64,000 bases of DNA, from assembly GCA_037039685.1 (NCBI GenBank), contig JAWNGF010000015.1, positions 15,001 through 79,000 of the forward strand, given 5' to 3'. Every line of letters starts with the position of its first letter. The first letter of the stretch is position 1. The stretch comes from Ceratobasidium sp. AG-K. Lineage: Eukaryota > Basidiomycota > Agaricomycetes > Cantharellales > Ceratobasidiaceae. Below are positions 37,259-49,050 of the stretch, one piece after another. The notes below the pieces were generated by a model. It had not been told where the DNA came from and ran no database searches. It saw only the letters and a list, made by a program, of their open reading frames with translations. The translations under genes and the position numbers were made by a program.

Positions 37259-38828
37259 ATGGGAAAACACATTCGACTGCCCTCTTCGCTACTATCCGTG
37301 CTCAAGCCAATTCTCCCAAGCCATTACGACCGGTTTGACCTAAAGTATGTACAACGCCCCTACGCAATGTGACATTTTCTCACACGAATCAAAGATGCTC
37401 GCGAAATACCCCGTTTCGACATGATATACCCCTCGAATCCATTCAAATTCGCGCTCGAAGCTGCACGGCTGGTTCCGAACTTCCCGGCGAATCTCTGACT
37501 CAAAAGAAGTTGATTCACCCTGAAGGGGGCTTCATCTACGGTCATGAGCGCTTGGTCTCGGATCAACCGATATCTACAAGCCTTCAAAGTGTGGGAGACG
37601 AGCTCTTGAACCGATGCTCGGAATCTGGCCTCCATGACGTTACGGTGTTTTTTAGGCTCCAAGAATCGGTTTTTGAGTATTATATTGCGGCTCACTCTGA
37701 CGAGTCTATCGTTTGGGTTGACAACCAGCGACCTGATGGACTGCGCGATATGGCCGAATCTCGTATCAACAATGTGTTGTCTGAAGAATATTGGGCTCAT
37801 ATGGAGGCTATTCCGGGAGCTCGTCATGTGAGCTCCACTAGTGTAACCCGGCTGCAAAACGTTCTTTCGAGCCTCGCAATCGGTACGCAGTTTTACCCTG
37901 GGCTAAGCGAGTACTAACCACCTTTTTCAGACTCAGCTACTTCAGACGGGTCTACCTCACCATTCACGTACGACCAGATCCAAGACTTTCTGCGGTTTCT
38001 GAACGGGTTTGGAAGGGAGCATGTCGACGAGTACCAAACCTATGGAGTCGGTAAGTCCCGCAGTGAAACGGTTTAGCGCGTTTCATTAGTACCAACCGCT
38101 CGCTTGTAGCCCGTATTTGGAACATGATCTGGCACGCACGTGTTATCAACAACTTTGGCTCGTCAAACGCTTGCCTTGACCGATTTATACCATTGTCCAG
38201 TAACCCCCCGAGGTTCACGGGTGCAAACGCGCTCTTGGCGCTAGCGACGCTAGGTGCGGCAGACAGGAACCTGGTGAGATGTTCACGTGCATGGGCTGGT
38301 CGCATTGCATATGTGGGCGAATGGAGGCAATTCAAAACCAAGAATGAAACTGAATGGAAACAAGTTGTTCAACTGGTATGTCGGTGAACAGGATGAATTC
38401 ACCCTTTTGCTAACCTGCATTGACAGGCCTGCGCAATGGTCATGTACGTCGTTCATCTTGCAATTCAGCTTGAAACTGTGCTAATCTTTCTGACACGCAG
38501 TGCATCACTATTGTTATTGGATGAATCGAGTTGTAAATTATTTAAAATGCTCTCCGCTTTACTTTCCCTCTCTGCTGCAGCCTATGGTCACCATTTGGTT
38601 GTTGAATCTCAGAACCTGGGAGATCATGCCGCGGATGCAGTACGTATATTCCCCTCCACCACGCATGGAGATGGAATTCTAACCGCCCATCTATAGTCCA
38701 TTTACTTCCAGAGCTGGGAGAAACCAGAGTACAATGTTCAGCGCATTGCGTTGCGAAATGCTGCTCCTCAGGCGCTCCTCGGATGGGCTTTCATCGCGCT
38801 TGTAGGGGCAATCCTACCGGTTTTATAA
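37259..38828 (+). CDS. P3: WW-like protein with C-terminal hydrophobic tail
   Basis: Seven-exon paralogue. Exon 1 is MGKHIRLPSSLLSVLKPILP..YDRFDLK. Exon 2 has LIHPEGGFIYGHERLVSD, VFFRLQESVFEYYIAAHSD and EEYWAHMEAIPGARHVSS. Exon 3 has DGSTSPFTYDQI. Exon 4 has ARIWNMIWHARVINNFGS and RCSRAWAGRIAYVGEW. Exon 6 has ALLSLSAAAYGHHLV, and exon 7 runs from the YFQSWEKP block to ALLGWAFIALVGA, stop at 38826-38828. All splice sites are GT-AG and no lesion is seen. Head-to-head partner of CasD. Function unknown. Confidence 0.75.
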
Positions 38829-39723
38829 CACGAAGTGTGTCTGCATCAGCTAATAGATCGTGCAAGGCAATACACATGCATAACTTCCTGCCCAGCAGGA
38901 TCTCAATTTATATCCCATGTAACACAAATATACCCTCTTGTAAATTTACTCCGAATATGCATAATTCATTACCCAACGAAGGAAGAAATGACATGATAGG
39001 CTCGCTTGTTCAGCTTTTGTCTGCAATGCACTCAACTGTCGGCCATCATCACTACAAGTGTGCATATTGCCTGATGAAAGTTGCTCGTACGTGAGAGTAG
39101 CATCTTTATTTATATACAGGAAGGAGTACTTTGCATGTACTCAATCATTGGTTCTGGTCCTCGAGAGGTTTCACGAACATGATTCTTCGCATCCTTGAAT
39201 CTCATTTTATCAGTGAAAGACCACGTTCTACTACCGAATGTCTCGAATGTCGCGTAATTGCAATTGATTTGAAACCCCTGCTCTAAGCCTTTTCACTCGC
39301 GTTGTCTTTGTTCTCAATGAAGAAATTACCCCCAGGCGCTACGAATACCTCGGGACACAGCGCCTCGGAGCCCGGTTAGAGATAGGTCCGATCTCGGCTC
39401 CGGTTGATTTCTTGGCGTTTGCCGCTGGTAGTCGTGCGTGGCTTCAGAAGACTTAAGTACGGTGCACCATACCGCCACCTGTGACAATAGTGGTATGCAT
39501 AGCTATACATGAGCGCGGGGATTCCTGTGTTTCGGCATCGCCGCGCTGACATCTCTGGCTACCTAGACTGTCGTGCCGCGTCAGGAGCCACGCTAGAATC
39601 AATCGCGTGAGCATGCTGTTGGACCTTCGTTATTTGAAAATTATCTTGTTTTGAGAGCAGTGTGATATTCTAAACTAATCATTGGCAGGGCTAAAAGTAC
39701 ATTTGATTCTTCATTTTGCGTCG
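38829..39723. other. Intergenic between P3 and CasE ends
   Basis: Convergent ends. No gene supported. Confidence 0.4.
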
Positions 39724-41332
39724 CTAAGCAGGAGCGGGGGACAAACACCTACGAGCATACCCCTATTGGGTCCGCACCAAACGTCAATAATGAGAATGTA
39801 CAGTTATGATAACCACTCACCAAAATCGCTGATGCACTAAACTTTGGCTCCTGGAGGTTCGCTTTCCTCCAAGCATACGCACGTTGGGCTTCCGGTTCAG
39901 CACACGTTTCCTTGTGAGCAGCAGTTCCGTCTGTATCATGATCGTAGTGATGAGCCCACGAGGCATTCAATCACGCTCGATCAGAGGTATTCCTGAAGTC
40001 GTGAAAAAGGACTCCCAAGTGCAAACTTCAACTGCCCTTGTTGTCATGGCTAGCGCATACAGGAAATGATCATGGGCGCCTGCCTCCGCCCGACGTTCGA
40101 CGGTCGACTCGAAAGACTTTTGTTTTTTGGTCGAGGACGCAAACGTGATGAATGTCGGCTCATCTGCGCTCTCTGGCGATTCGAAAGCGCCTTCTGGAGT
40201 CGCCCAGGTTTGATAGCCGTGTTCTTGGCGCATAAAGTCGCCCGAGAAGCAATGCGCCATAATCGAGAATACGATTGAGCCTGGTTGCGAGTGTTTTCGC
40301 ATGAGATTCACTCCGGTAATATGTCCATAAGCGCCCCTATGGATATTGTGGTTTGAAGGCTGAGGTGAAGAGGTTGGTGCTGTCACAAAGGACTGGACCG
40401 ATGAAGATGGGCCTGAGGGAAGCCGCGCCCGAGGAGAACCATGGGTTGGTAAAGTGTCGAGGCTACCTGACGATTCATAGGCAAAGTGTCTTCGCGAGAT
40501 GCCTATTATTCACGACAATAATCAGTGACACACCTAGCATTAATCGGAGGTACCCACCATCTGGTGGACTTCCGGTGGAACCAGATGTCCGAGGTGGTGG
40601 ATCAGTGTCATCCAGGGAGTGATGTGCCTGCGCCAAACTATTAATTAGATCACCAGTAACTTCGCCGATCCCAGTCCGTCCGTTATTTTCTTCAGTTCTC
40701 CGGGGTGATTCAATACGGGCGCTCTCAAACCCGGATGGCCGCAAATCAGGTCCCTCTGAATCATCTTGTTCCTCCTGTGCTTCATTGACCCAACCGGTCC
40801 CGGGGCGCTCGTTGGAGGAGAAGGAACGCTAAAGAAGCAACGAATCAGTTCAAGAGCTCACGAGTCATTTACAAGCTTTAATACTCACTCCTCGATCGAG
40901 TCTGGCCTTCCACGATGCTGATGCTGTTCATGCCGTCGTCTGGACAACAGTACTCTCAGGACGGCGCTCGTAGCCGCCAACGGGAGGTTATGAATCCTGA
41001 CTGTGGCCAGTGTGGTAAGCGTAGCCACCGCTACCTCTGCAATGTATAACATTTGTACATCAGCATGATAGTACAAGGAATTAGATGAACTCACGCGCCG
41101 AGCTAAGCTGCCTGATTCCTGTGAGTGGATTGCAGCCACAAATTGTCCGAAGCCCAACGCAAAACACTGATGATTTCCAAGCCACCTTCAGCGATTTGGC
41201 TGTGCGCGCTTCGGGGGTGGCGATCCTCATAGGTGACTTGGACTGTTCGTTGGGATTGTGCGAGAGACAGTACCGCGTGCTGGGGTTCGAGATTTGTGAA
41301 TGTTTCGAAAGGCGAAAAATAAGCGCTCTCAT
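39724..41332 (-). pseudogene. CasE: caspase-fold gene with core deletion and stop
   Basis: Subfamily-2 paralogue. Start at 41332 (MRALIFRLSKHSQ); exon 1 ends LRTICG..RQLSSA. Exon 2 has VAVATLTTLATVRIHNLPLA. Exon 3 has GEVTGDLINS. The main exon goes from the linker straight from QPSNHNIHRGAYGHITG into the block before the catalytic Cys (QPGSIVFSIMAHCFSGDF). About 150 residues holding the first strands and the catalytic His are missing. Further on, where CasG reads FDRARSNASW, an in-frame TGA follows DRA and the frame is shifted (end of FFTTSGIPLIERD). The last exon (GYARRCLSPAPA) is still visible. It cannot encode an active enzyme. Its divergent neighbour P4 is intact. Confidence 0.75.
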
Positions 41333-41859
41333 TGGCAGTTCTATCCCTCCAATGCTCTAGGAATGGTACCTTGTAATCCCAGTAGATTTGCGCGTTGAAG
41401 GCGATGGAGCTAAAGTCGTATCCAAACAAAGTTACAGTACAATTGGGATCAACAGGGTCAAAGGCACCTTACGTCATTAGCAACGCCTAATGTGGCGGGC
41501 GTGCTGATGGTTTGCCCCACGTCGATCGGTGCTCTTCAAAGTTCAATCTGCCTCCAGTAAAGTGGTTACAAGGATTGCGGTCCCCGTGCACTAGGATTGC
41601 ACCATTGCGCTCCGAGTGGCACCAGTCATGCGCCACCTGATCATCGCTCATCCTTTGTGCAGTCCTTGGAACCGAGCGTCACGGTGGCGATGACTATCTT
41701 ATAGTAATGGGGAAAGTGATGTTCACACCCGTCATAGGACGGTTATGTGGAGCACTGGAGTGTTGATTGGCGCTCGTCACTGGTGTTATAGCTGCCAGCC
41801 ACCTCCCCCAAGCGCAAGACTCTACCCCCAACCCTCCGGTGACCCTAGTGCCTCATAGG
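41333..41859. promoter_or_regulatory. Divergent intergenic region CasE / P4
   Basis: 527 bp between the two starts. Only a weak TATA-like TTATAG near 41786 lies before P4, 73 nt from its ATG. Confidence 0.35.
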
Positions 41860-43438
41860 ATGAGAGAGAAAAATGACCACTCGTTGCGGCCCTCGCTGAG
41901 GCCAATCCTCCCAAACCAGTATGATCGGTTCAGTCCACCGTAGGTATTTTGCCCCTTGTGTGGAGTACAGAGCACTCAGATTTGAAGGGAATAAGTTGTG
42001 TTCCAGATACCTCGGTCCAAGATAATACTCCAATTCAGCACCAAGCCCGCGCTCAACTCTGCGCAACCGATTCGGATCGCTCCGATCGATCTCTGCGTGT
42101 GGAAAAATCAATTCACCCTGAAGGGGGTATTGTTTACGTTTATAAAAACCTGGTCTCCGATCGTCCAATTTCGGCTAGTTTGCGAAGCACCGGAGATGAT
42201 ATCTTGAGCCAGTTCTGTAAATTGGGTCTCTCCGACATAACTGTGTTTCTTAGGCGCCAAGGATCAGCTCTAGAGTACTACGTAGCAGCCCACTCTGACG
42301 AAACTGTTATTTGGATTAATAATCAGTTGCCAGATGAGCTGCGAAATATGAATAAACAGCGTGCTAAAAATGTGCTCTCTGAAGAATACTGGGCTCATAT
42401 GGAAGCCATACCTGGGTCTCGTCATGTAAGCTCACACAGCGTGAGCCAATTGAAAAGTGTTTTGTCCAGCTTGGCGATCGGTAAGTGGGTTTATGACTAA
42501 ACAGTACTGGCCCTCAATACGCCTTCAGATTCAGCTACGTCGGACGGGTCCACCTCACCATTCTCGTATGAGCAGATCCAGGACTTCCTGCGACTTTTGA
42601 GCTCATTTAGTGGAAATGATATCGATGAATACCAAACCTACGCAGTTGGTGCGTGCGATTCCAACCGGACATTCATTTTTCGTTGCGACTAACGAGATGG
42701 CCGTAGCACGTATCTGGAATATGATCTGGCATGCACGGGTTATCAACAACTTTGGCTCCTCAGAGGCGTGTCTCGATCGATTCATAACCCTGTCCAGTTG
42801 TCCTCCTAAGTTCACTCCATTGAATAGAATTTTGGCGTTGGCTATGCTCGGCGCTGCGGAACGGAATCTTAATCGGTGCTCGCGCGCCTGGGCAGGTCGA
42901 GTTGCCTATGTGAGTGAATGGAGACAGTTCAAAACCAAGAATGAGACGGAATGGCATCAGGTGATCAAGCTTGTGAGTCTGTCCACAGGATACATGCGGG
43001 TGATTTCAGATGGTTGACTTCGTACCGACAGGCGAGCGTGATGGTAATGTACGGTACTGGTTTATTGACGCTTGTCTTCCGATGCTAACTTCACATAAAT
43101 ATAGTGCTTCTTTGATGCTACTGGCCGAGTCCAAATCCAAGCTATCTGCGTTACTCACGACGGTTTTGTCCTTGTCGGCTGCTGCGTCTGGCCATCATCT
43201 TGTCACTGAATCGCAAAGTTTAGGCGACCATGCCGCTGATGCGGTAAGTAGCTTCGATTATCTCACATGGCCTCGGGAACTGGAAGCTAATAGTTTATAT
43301 ATGTAGTCGGTGTATTTCCAGACGTGGGAGAAACCAGGCTATAATGTTCAACAAATCGCGTTACGCGATGCTACTCCTCAAGCCTTGCTCGAATGGGCTT
43401 TCATCGCGTTTGTTGGATCTGTTACGCGGGTTCTTTAA
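41860..43438 (+). CDS. P4: WW-like protein with C-terminal hydrophobic tail
   Basis: Seven-exon paralogue. The start at 41860 gives MREKNDHSLRPSLRPILPNQ (a nearer ATG at 41872 is out of frame). Exon 2 has SIHPEGGIVYVYKNLVSD, VFLRRQGSALEYYVAAHSD, ETVIWI and EEYWAHMEAIPGSRHVSS. Exon 3 has DGSTSPFSYEQI. Exon 4 has ARIWNMIWHARVINNFGS and CSRAWAGRVAYVSEW. Exon 6 has TVLSLSAAASGHHLV, and exon 7 has FQTWEKPGYN and ALLEWAFIAFVGSVTRVL, stop at 43436-43438. No lesion seen. It is still intact although its head-to-head partner CasE is broken. Confidence 0.75.
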
Positions 43439-44434
43439 GTGGTAAAATCGCACTCAGGAAATATAAGCCTCAGCTTTCGGCGGCCAGTCGTGATATCGAT
43501 ATGAAATACTTGTATAGTCTAGCCATGCCGCTTTACTGGCGCAATCTGTAAGATGACTTCATACAATAGTCATTTTTGCCGTAGTTTGCGCACAGTGCCA
43601 GATTGCCACTCAATTACAGACCCACCGTGCCCTACCGAGCGTCTCTATATCTCGTGATTCGTTCCCTATCCCGAATGTCTCTGGAGTACTGCTCGCATCA
43701 TGCGACTCTATCCCAGAAGCTGACCCATTTTCATTCTCACGAATGCTCGTCCCTTCGTGATGTAGTAGGGGATCAGGGTCAGGGTCTGAGGACCCATATA
43801 GCCGTGTATTGCCGATAGCCAATCCACATCTCTTCTCTTTCCTCACGCCTCCTAGGCGTGTCCAGTGATTCAATAGGAAAAAATCGAAAGCTGCGTCAAG
43901 GCTATTGCTAGGATGCGCATATAACTGCATCGAACCTCCAGCGGGAGTTGCAGGAACCAGACGGGTTCCCAAAAGTTCCCTGGATCAAGATCGGCCGTAC
44001 GTCGCAGCTCAACATCGAATAAATTAGCACACTGGCAGTCCTCGGAGTCGGCCATAGAAGGGCAAAGATGTAATGACCGAATGGAATATGAAATAATCGA
44101 GACTAAGGGTGGCAGTAGTCCGCCGGGTACGAAGCAAGAAACGTAAAAAGAGGCAGGGCACGAAAAAAGGTGCTAAAGCGAGTTGCGTTGAGTTAGTCGA
44201 TGGAGCGCAACGTGTGAGTCGAGCAAGGTACCTGTTGGCCTCGAAAATCGAATGGCAATGGTAGCGATGCGATAGTGGGAGCGGTGACCCGGGTACCCTG
44301 CTCGATCGCCTGTAAATACCTTGAAAGAACTGGCGCTCGCATCTGGCATATTTAAACTGCCACTCACTAACCTTCCTCACGCAAAGACACTCCCTCTAGC
44401 TCTCGACATACTTCGTCTCGCGTGCTCATATAAA
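43439..44434. other. Intergenic between P4 and P5
   Basis: Two overlapping minus-strand frames (43610-43972 and 43870-44055) have no recognisable motif and do not match any caspase exon, so P5 seems to lack a divergent partner. P5's TATA box is at 44349-44356. Confidence 0.4.
44349..44356 (+). promoter_or_regulatory. TATA box of P5
   Basis: TATTTAAA 86 nt upstream of the P5 ATG. Confidence 0.5.
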
Positions 44435-46012
44435 ATGAGAAACAAGAATGCGCCTCTTTCCTTTCTGTCTATGCTAAGGCCGATTCTTCCCAATCAATAT
44501 GATAGATTCAGTTCGCGGTAAGCATATTAACTTCCCATGCACCATGCCGTCTCTCCTGAATTCGAGAAAAAGGTGCATATCGGATAGCCCATGGCAAAAT
44601 GAAATCCCAGCTTCCCTCCTCCAGCTCCGTTCTCGATCCTACACAGCGGATTCAGACCACAGTGACCAATATTTGACTGAAGAGAAGCTAATTCATCCCG
44701 AAGGTGGATTTGTTTACAACCGCGGGAGCCTAGTTTCAGATGACACTATCCCGCCCAGCCTGCAAAGCATTGGAAATGAGATATTGAGTCAGTGCGCTAA
44801 GTCAGGTTTCCCCGACATAACCGTGTTTCTCAGGCAACAGGGGTCTGCTCTTGAGTACTATGTCGCAGTCCACTCACATGAGACTATTGCCTGGATTGAC
44901 AAACATCGCCCAGACGGGTTGCTTGGCTTGAACGAATCTCGGTTTGAGAATACGCTAATTGAAGAGTACTGGGCTCATATGGAAGCTCTACCTGGATCTC
45001 GTCATGTAAGCGCGGATAGTGTAACTCGACTAAAGAACATCTTATCTAGCTTGGCAATTGGTGTGTGTTTGTTTCATTAAGTTTGGCCGGCCCTCATTGA
45101 GTTGATAGACTCTGCTACGTCGGACGGATCTACCTCGCCGTTCTCTTATGAGCAGATCCAATACTTCTTACAGCTTCTAAGCTCCTTTAATGAGAATAAT
45201 ATCGATGAATATCAAACCTATTCCGTTGGTGCGTATGACAGCGACACGGTCTAGTTTTTCCGTCCATGACTCACCCGGCGCCTACAGCACGTATCTGGAA
45301 CATGATCTGGCATGCACGTGTGATCAACAACTATGGCTCCTCACACGCGTGTCTCGATCGGTTTACAGCCTTGGCAAATAGCCCTCCTGCATTTTCCGCG
45401 TTCAAGAAGCTCTTGGCAATAGCTATGCTAGGTGCTGCTGAAAGGAATTTGGCTAGGTGTTCTCGCGCCTGGGCAGGCCGTATTGCTTATGTAGGCGAAT
45501 GGAGAGAGTTCAAGGCAAAAAATGAGACTGAATGGCAGCAAGTTGTCAAGCTCGTGAGTTTATCGTAGGGTGGCGTATTAGGTTTTTAATGATCACGTTT
45601 ACAGGCCAGTGCAATGATGATGTACAGTACCATGTTGTCAATGCAAGTAAATTCAGTACTAACTTCGCATAAATATAGCACCTCCCTATTGCTGCTTGAT
45701 GACTACAAATCTAAGTTCTCTACGCTACCCTCTACTCTTCTTGCCCTCTCAGCTGCGGCGTACGGTCATCACCTTGTTACCGAATCACAGAACCTAGGCG
45801 ACCACGCTGCGGATGCGGTACGTCGCTATATTTATCTCACACCTTGTGGTATTCTGGAACCTAACGTCGCATATATGCAGTCGTCGTATTTCCAGAAGTG
45901 GGAGAAGCCGGACTACAACGTTCAATGCATTTCACTACGTAACGCTACTCCTCAGGCACTCTTGGGATGGGCTTTTATCACATTTGTTGGAGCCATTACG
46001 CGGATCATATAA
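44435..46012 (+). CDS. P5: WW-like protein with C-terminal hydrophobic tail
   Basis: Seven-exon paralogue. Exon 1 is MRNKNAPLSFLSMLRPILPN..YDRFSSR. Exon 2 has LIHPEGGFVYNRGSLVSD, VFLRQQGSALEYYVAVHSH, ETIAWI and EEYWAHMEALPGSRHVSA. Exon 4 has ARIWNMIWHARVINNYGS. Exon 6 has LLLLDDYKSKFSTLPSTLL, and exon 7 has FQKWEKPDYN and ALLGWAFITFVGAITRII, stop at 46010-46012. The 3' part, including intron 6, is almost identical by eye to that of P6, and the end of exon 2 is almost identical to that of P7, pointing to gene conversion. No lesions seen; no head-to-head caspase. Confidence 0.75.
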
Positions 46013-46451
46013 CCCGTGCAAATTGACTCTGAACAACCAATAATCCCAGTTCGAATTGAATGTGTAGGGTCTCAATGCTAAAGATCCCTATATGCATTAG
46101 CTTGCGTCGCTATCGGTGACCATCTATTAAATTACTGTCTTCCAGTTTTATTGTAACACGCGTGGACTCATACCAATATGTCGTCGAGGCCAATTTGATT
46201 TTATTATGCTGTTTGTAATCTTTGGGACCTACTAGAGGGTTACATGAACTCGAGTCAGCAAATCATGGCAGTCCTTGGGTCAGTTGTCACGCATATGGCG
46301 AGGTTGTGCCACCGTATGCACTCGAAGCTATGTATTGGTTATACTGAGGTATGGAGCAAATGCTTACAGAATTATTACAAGTACCTAGCATTCAAAGAAT
46401 GGGTGGGACAAAACAGCGCCAATGTACAACTAGTACTCCACCATCACTTTT
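46013..46451. other. Intergenic between P5 and CasF ends
   Basis: Convergent ends; no gene supported. Confidence 0.35.
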
Positions 46452-47850
46452 CTAAGCAGACTCAAGTGCCAAAAACACACGAGAATAATTCTATCGTTGC
46501 TGCAAGGATCGTCAGTAGCCAAATTGCACAGTTTCGAACTTTCACTGACCAAGATATGCGACGCATTAAACCTTGGGTATTACAGGTTCTCCATCCTCCA
46601 AGCATATGCACCTTGACCCGCCAGTTTTATGGGTGCTTCCTCATGTATGGTACTATCAGAATCGTACACGTTCGCTCACGAAGCAGTTGACCACGCTCTA
46701 TCAAAATGTTTCTTGGAAGTTGCAAAAGATGTTTCCCAGTTGCGAATTTTGGTAGCTTTCATCGCCATGGCCAGTGCGTATAAAGAGTGGTCCTGAGCGC
46801 CTGCCTCGACCCGACATTCGACAGTTGACTCGAAAGAAAATTGGATGGACTGACATTGGTGGAAGTGATTCACTCCGAGGTATTGACCCATAGCGTCCTC
46901 TGCGAGTGCTGAGAACAGAAGGCCGAGAGGACAAACTTTGTTTGAGCGGTCACATAGGAGCAAACAGATAAGCACGTATCCAAAGACGGCCGTCGTTGAG
47001 TGTTTGAGCCATAACTAGGCAAAGTGGCGAGGCTATTTAACAACCCGTAGGCAAAATCTCCCCGTGAGATAACTGGTAATTGATAATGCTAGTTAGATTT
47101 TTTTCATGGATAAGTTCAAGGTGTTTACCTTCTGATATGCCCTCAGATGAAATAACCGCTTGAGTGAGAGGTTGGATGGTATCTTGGGAAGACCTAGTCG
47201 AGCCCCCAGTATCAACCAGATCACCAGCAGCTTGGCTGATGAGAATCCAACCGTGTGGCGCGTTTACCTCAGGTACTTGAGATGATTCAACGCGGGAGTT
47301 TCTGGCATTCGATGGGTTCAATTTAAGCGCCTTGGGTTCACTCATCACTTCCATAAGACATCCGAACATATTTTGACAGTGCCCTCGGGAGAGAAAAGGA
47401 TACTAAATCGCCAAGTCATCTTAGCCGAGTCCGGTGTCTTTGATTACTTCGAGATATACTCATCAATCTTAGCCACCTGTTCACTATGTTGATGCTGCCT
47501 GTCTGGTCTCTTGGACACTAGTTCCTCGAAGGGAGTGCTTACGGCTGCTGTAACCAAGGGGAACTTGTGGATTCTGACTTGGCCGGTAAGCGTGGCTGTA
47601 GCCACTTTAAGATAAATGTCAGTTGTTTATCAGTATCGGTTTGTGGCAACATACATGCCGAGTTAAAATGACCCGTCCCGCCACTACTGGGAGATGGGCC
47701 ATAGATTGTCCGAAAGACTGCCCAAGGAGCCGAGGCTATCCTGGAGTTGGCTGTATGCTGTCGAGCGCCATCCAGAACACGGGATGGCTGATATTGGTCG
47801 GCTGGTGTGAATACCGTGGGCTCCGGAGTCTTATAACCCCATAACCATCG
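46452..47850 (-). pseudogene. CasF: remnant of a caspase-fold gene without catalytic residues
   Basis: Recognisable pieces of a subfamily-2 gene lie in the right order: exon 1 (..APWAVFRTIYGPSPSSGG..HFNSA, near 47650-47840), exon 2 (TATLTGQVRIHKFPLVTAA), exon 3 (GWILISQAAGDLVD), then a main exon that jumps from MGQYLGVNHFHQ to FSFESTVECRVEAGAQDH. Both the catalytic His and Cys blocks are gone. The C-terminal part (AYAWRMENL..PRFNASHILV) and the last exon NYSRVFLALESA, stop at 46452, remain. The start codon was not identified. Its divergent partner P6 is also broken. The junction resembles that of CasE (G-x-NH/NL after GQY/GHI), so the two deletions may share a history. Confidence 0.7.
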
Positions 47851-48333
47851 ATCCGGCGTAGTCAGCGGGAGTCAGTGTAGTCTCAGATAGGGATTATGAT
47901 CATTGTGCAAGCACTGCTTCAATTGTTAGCGCGAACAGCCTCCAATTACGTAACCGGCGCCTCACGTCCTCCCACGGCATCGCGCCCCGGTGTTACTTAG
48001 ATTGGGATGCCAATCTATTACTCTTGTGGACGGATTGAAATGAGGGAACTTATGGAAGCACTTTGCCACACCTAGCCCGTTTGCAGACTTCAATGCGCAG
48101 ATTCCCAGACTCGAACTCAGATTCCGTCGCAGTTAACAGCGACCTGATGAACGTGAACGCAGGCTCGATAGCCGCTAAGGTATCAGGTCTCTGTAGCGCG
48201 CGTTAATTAAGCGATGGGAGACGTCGCTCATCTCGGTATATATTTAACATCGACTCGCCAACTCTCACGCAATCAATACATCTTCCAGTTTTTCACGTCA
48301 CGTTGGCACTCAACCTAGGCTTAGTCTTATAAT
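47851..48333. promoter_or_regulatory. Divergent intergenic region CasF / P6
   Basis: About 0.48 kb. P6's TATA box (TATATATTTAA, 48237-48247) lies 97 nt before its ATG. Confidence 0.4.
48237..48247 (+). promoter_or_regulatory. TATA box of P6
   Basis: TATATATTTAA 97 nt upstream of the P6 ATG. Confidence 0.5.
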
Positions 48334-48411
48334 ATGAAACAACAGAACGAGCTTCAAGCTTTGCTACGTACGCTCAAACCGATTCTCCCAAATCAGTATG
48401 ACAGGTTCAGC

Positions 48412-48621
48412 CCACTATGGGCCCCAAAACTCCGTATTTTACGGAGTTTGATCCCAGTCTTTGGCAAAACACGGAGGTAATCATCGTATCCAGCGTCGAG
48501 ATCAAGGCACTCCAACGACCGCCGACCAAGATACGGGGTTTACCGCCGTGTTTTGCCAACGACACGGAGGAAACCTCCGCATAAACCTCCGTATTTTACG
48601 GAGATTTGGGGTCCACGGTGG
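48412..48621. mobile_element. MITE-1, 210 bp, in exon 1 / intron 1 junction of P6
   Basis: The ends form 25-bp terminal inverted repeats, CCACTATGGGCCCCAAAACT.. at the left against CCACCGTGGACCCCAAATCT.. read from the right, 21 of 25 matching by eye. Just inside both ends is the same 17-bp palindrome CTCCGTATTTTACGGAG. A 13-bp inverted pair (TGGCAAAACACGG at 48462, CCGTGTTTTGCCA at 48546) makes the whole element foldable. No coding capacity. A target duplication is not clear. Confidence 0.75.
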
Positions 48622-48862
48622 TCCACAGTAAGTGTATTACCTCTCCTGCCTCACACCACCTTTTCTCACTTGTGAGAAATAGGTGCGCACAAGATGTCCC
48701 AGCACAAAATAAATTCTCGATCCTTCAAGGCGATACCAGATGCAACAGGACTGAATCTGAGCTCTATCATCGACATTTGACTGAGAAGAGATTGATTCAC
48801 CCCGAAGGTGGCTGTGTTTACAACCAGAAGCGCTTAGTCTCAGATAGTCCCATCATGGCCAA

Positions 48863-49050
48863 CTCAGCAAAAAATGTAAAATGCTGCGGAGAGCTCTGTA
48901 GCTCGGTTTTGCTGGGGAGCGCTCTGTAGGCTCCTTGAGCACTCCAGAGCACGTGATCACATCGCTCCGAAGCGCTCGAAGAGGCTACGGAGGGCTCTGG
49001 AGCCCTCCTTAGCTCCGGAGCGCCCCGTAGCAATTTCAATTTTTGCTGAG
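48863..49050. mobile_element. MITE-2, about 188 bp, inside coding exon 2 of P6
   Basis: Left end CTCAGCAAAAAATGTAAAAT.. and right end (read inverted) CTCAGCAAAAATTGAAATTG.. match over about 32 bases with few differences, giving terminal inverted repeats. It lies between codons that are adjacent in all paralogues, which marks the insertion cleanly. It is GC-rich, has no coding capacity and carries stops in frame. It is unrelated to MITE-1 by eye. Confidence 0.75.

Noticed and set aside
41103..41460. Alternative CasE exon-1 frame reading FGYDFSSIAFNAQIYW
   Set aside because: The other frame, starting at 41332, matches the exon-1 ends of CasF and CasG and has a proper ATG and donor.
43610..44055. 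Two minus-strand frames left of P5 as a possible divergent partner
   Set aside because: They match no exon of the caspase-fold genes and overlap each other in different frames.
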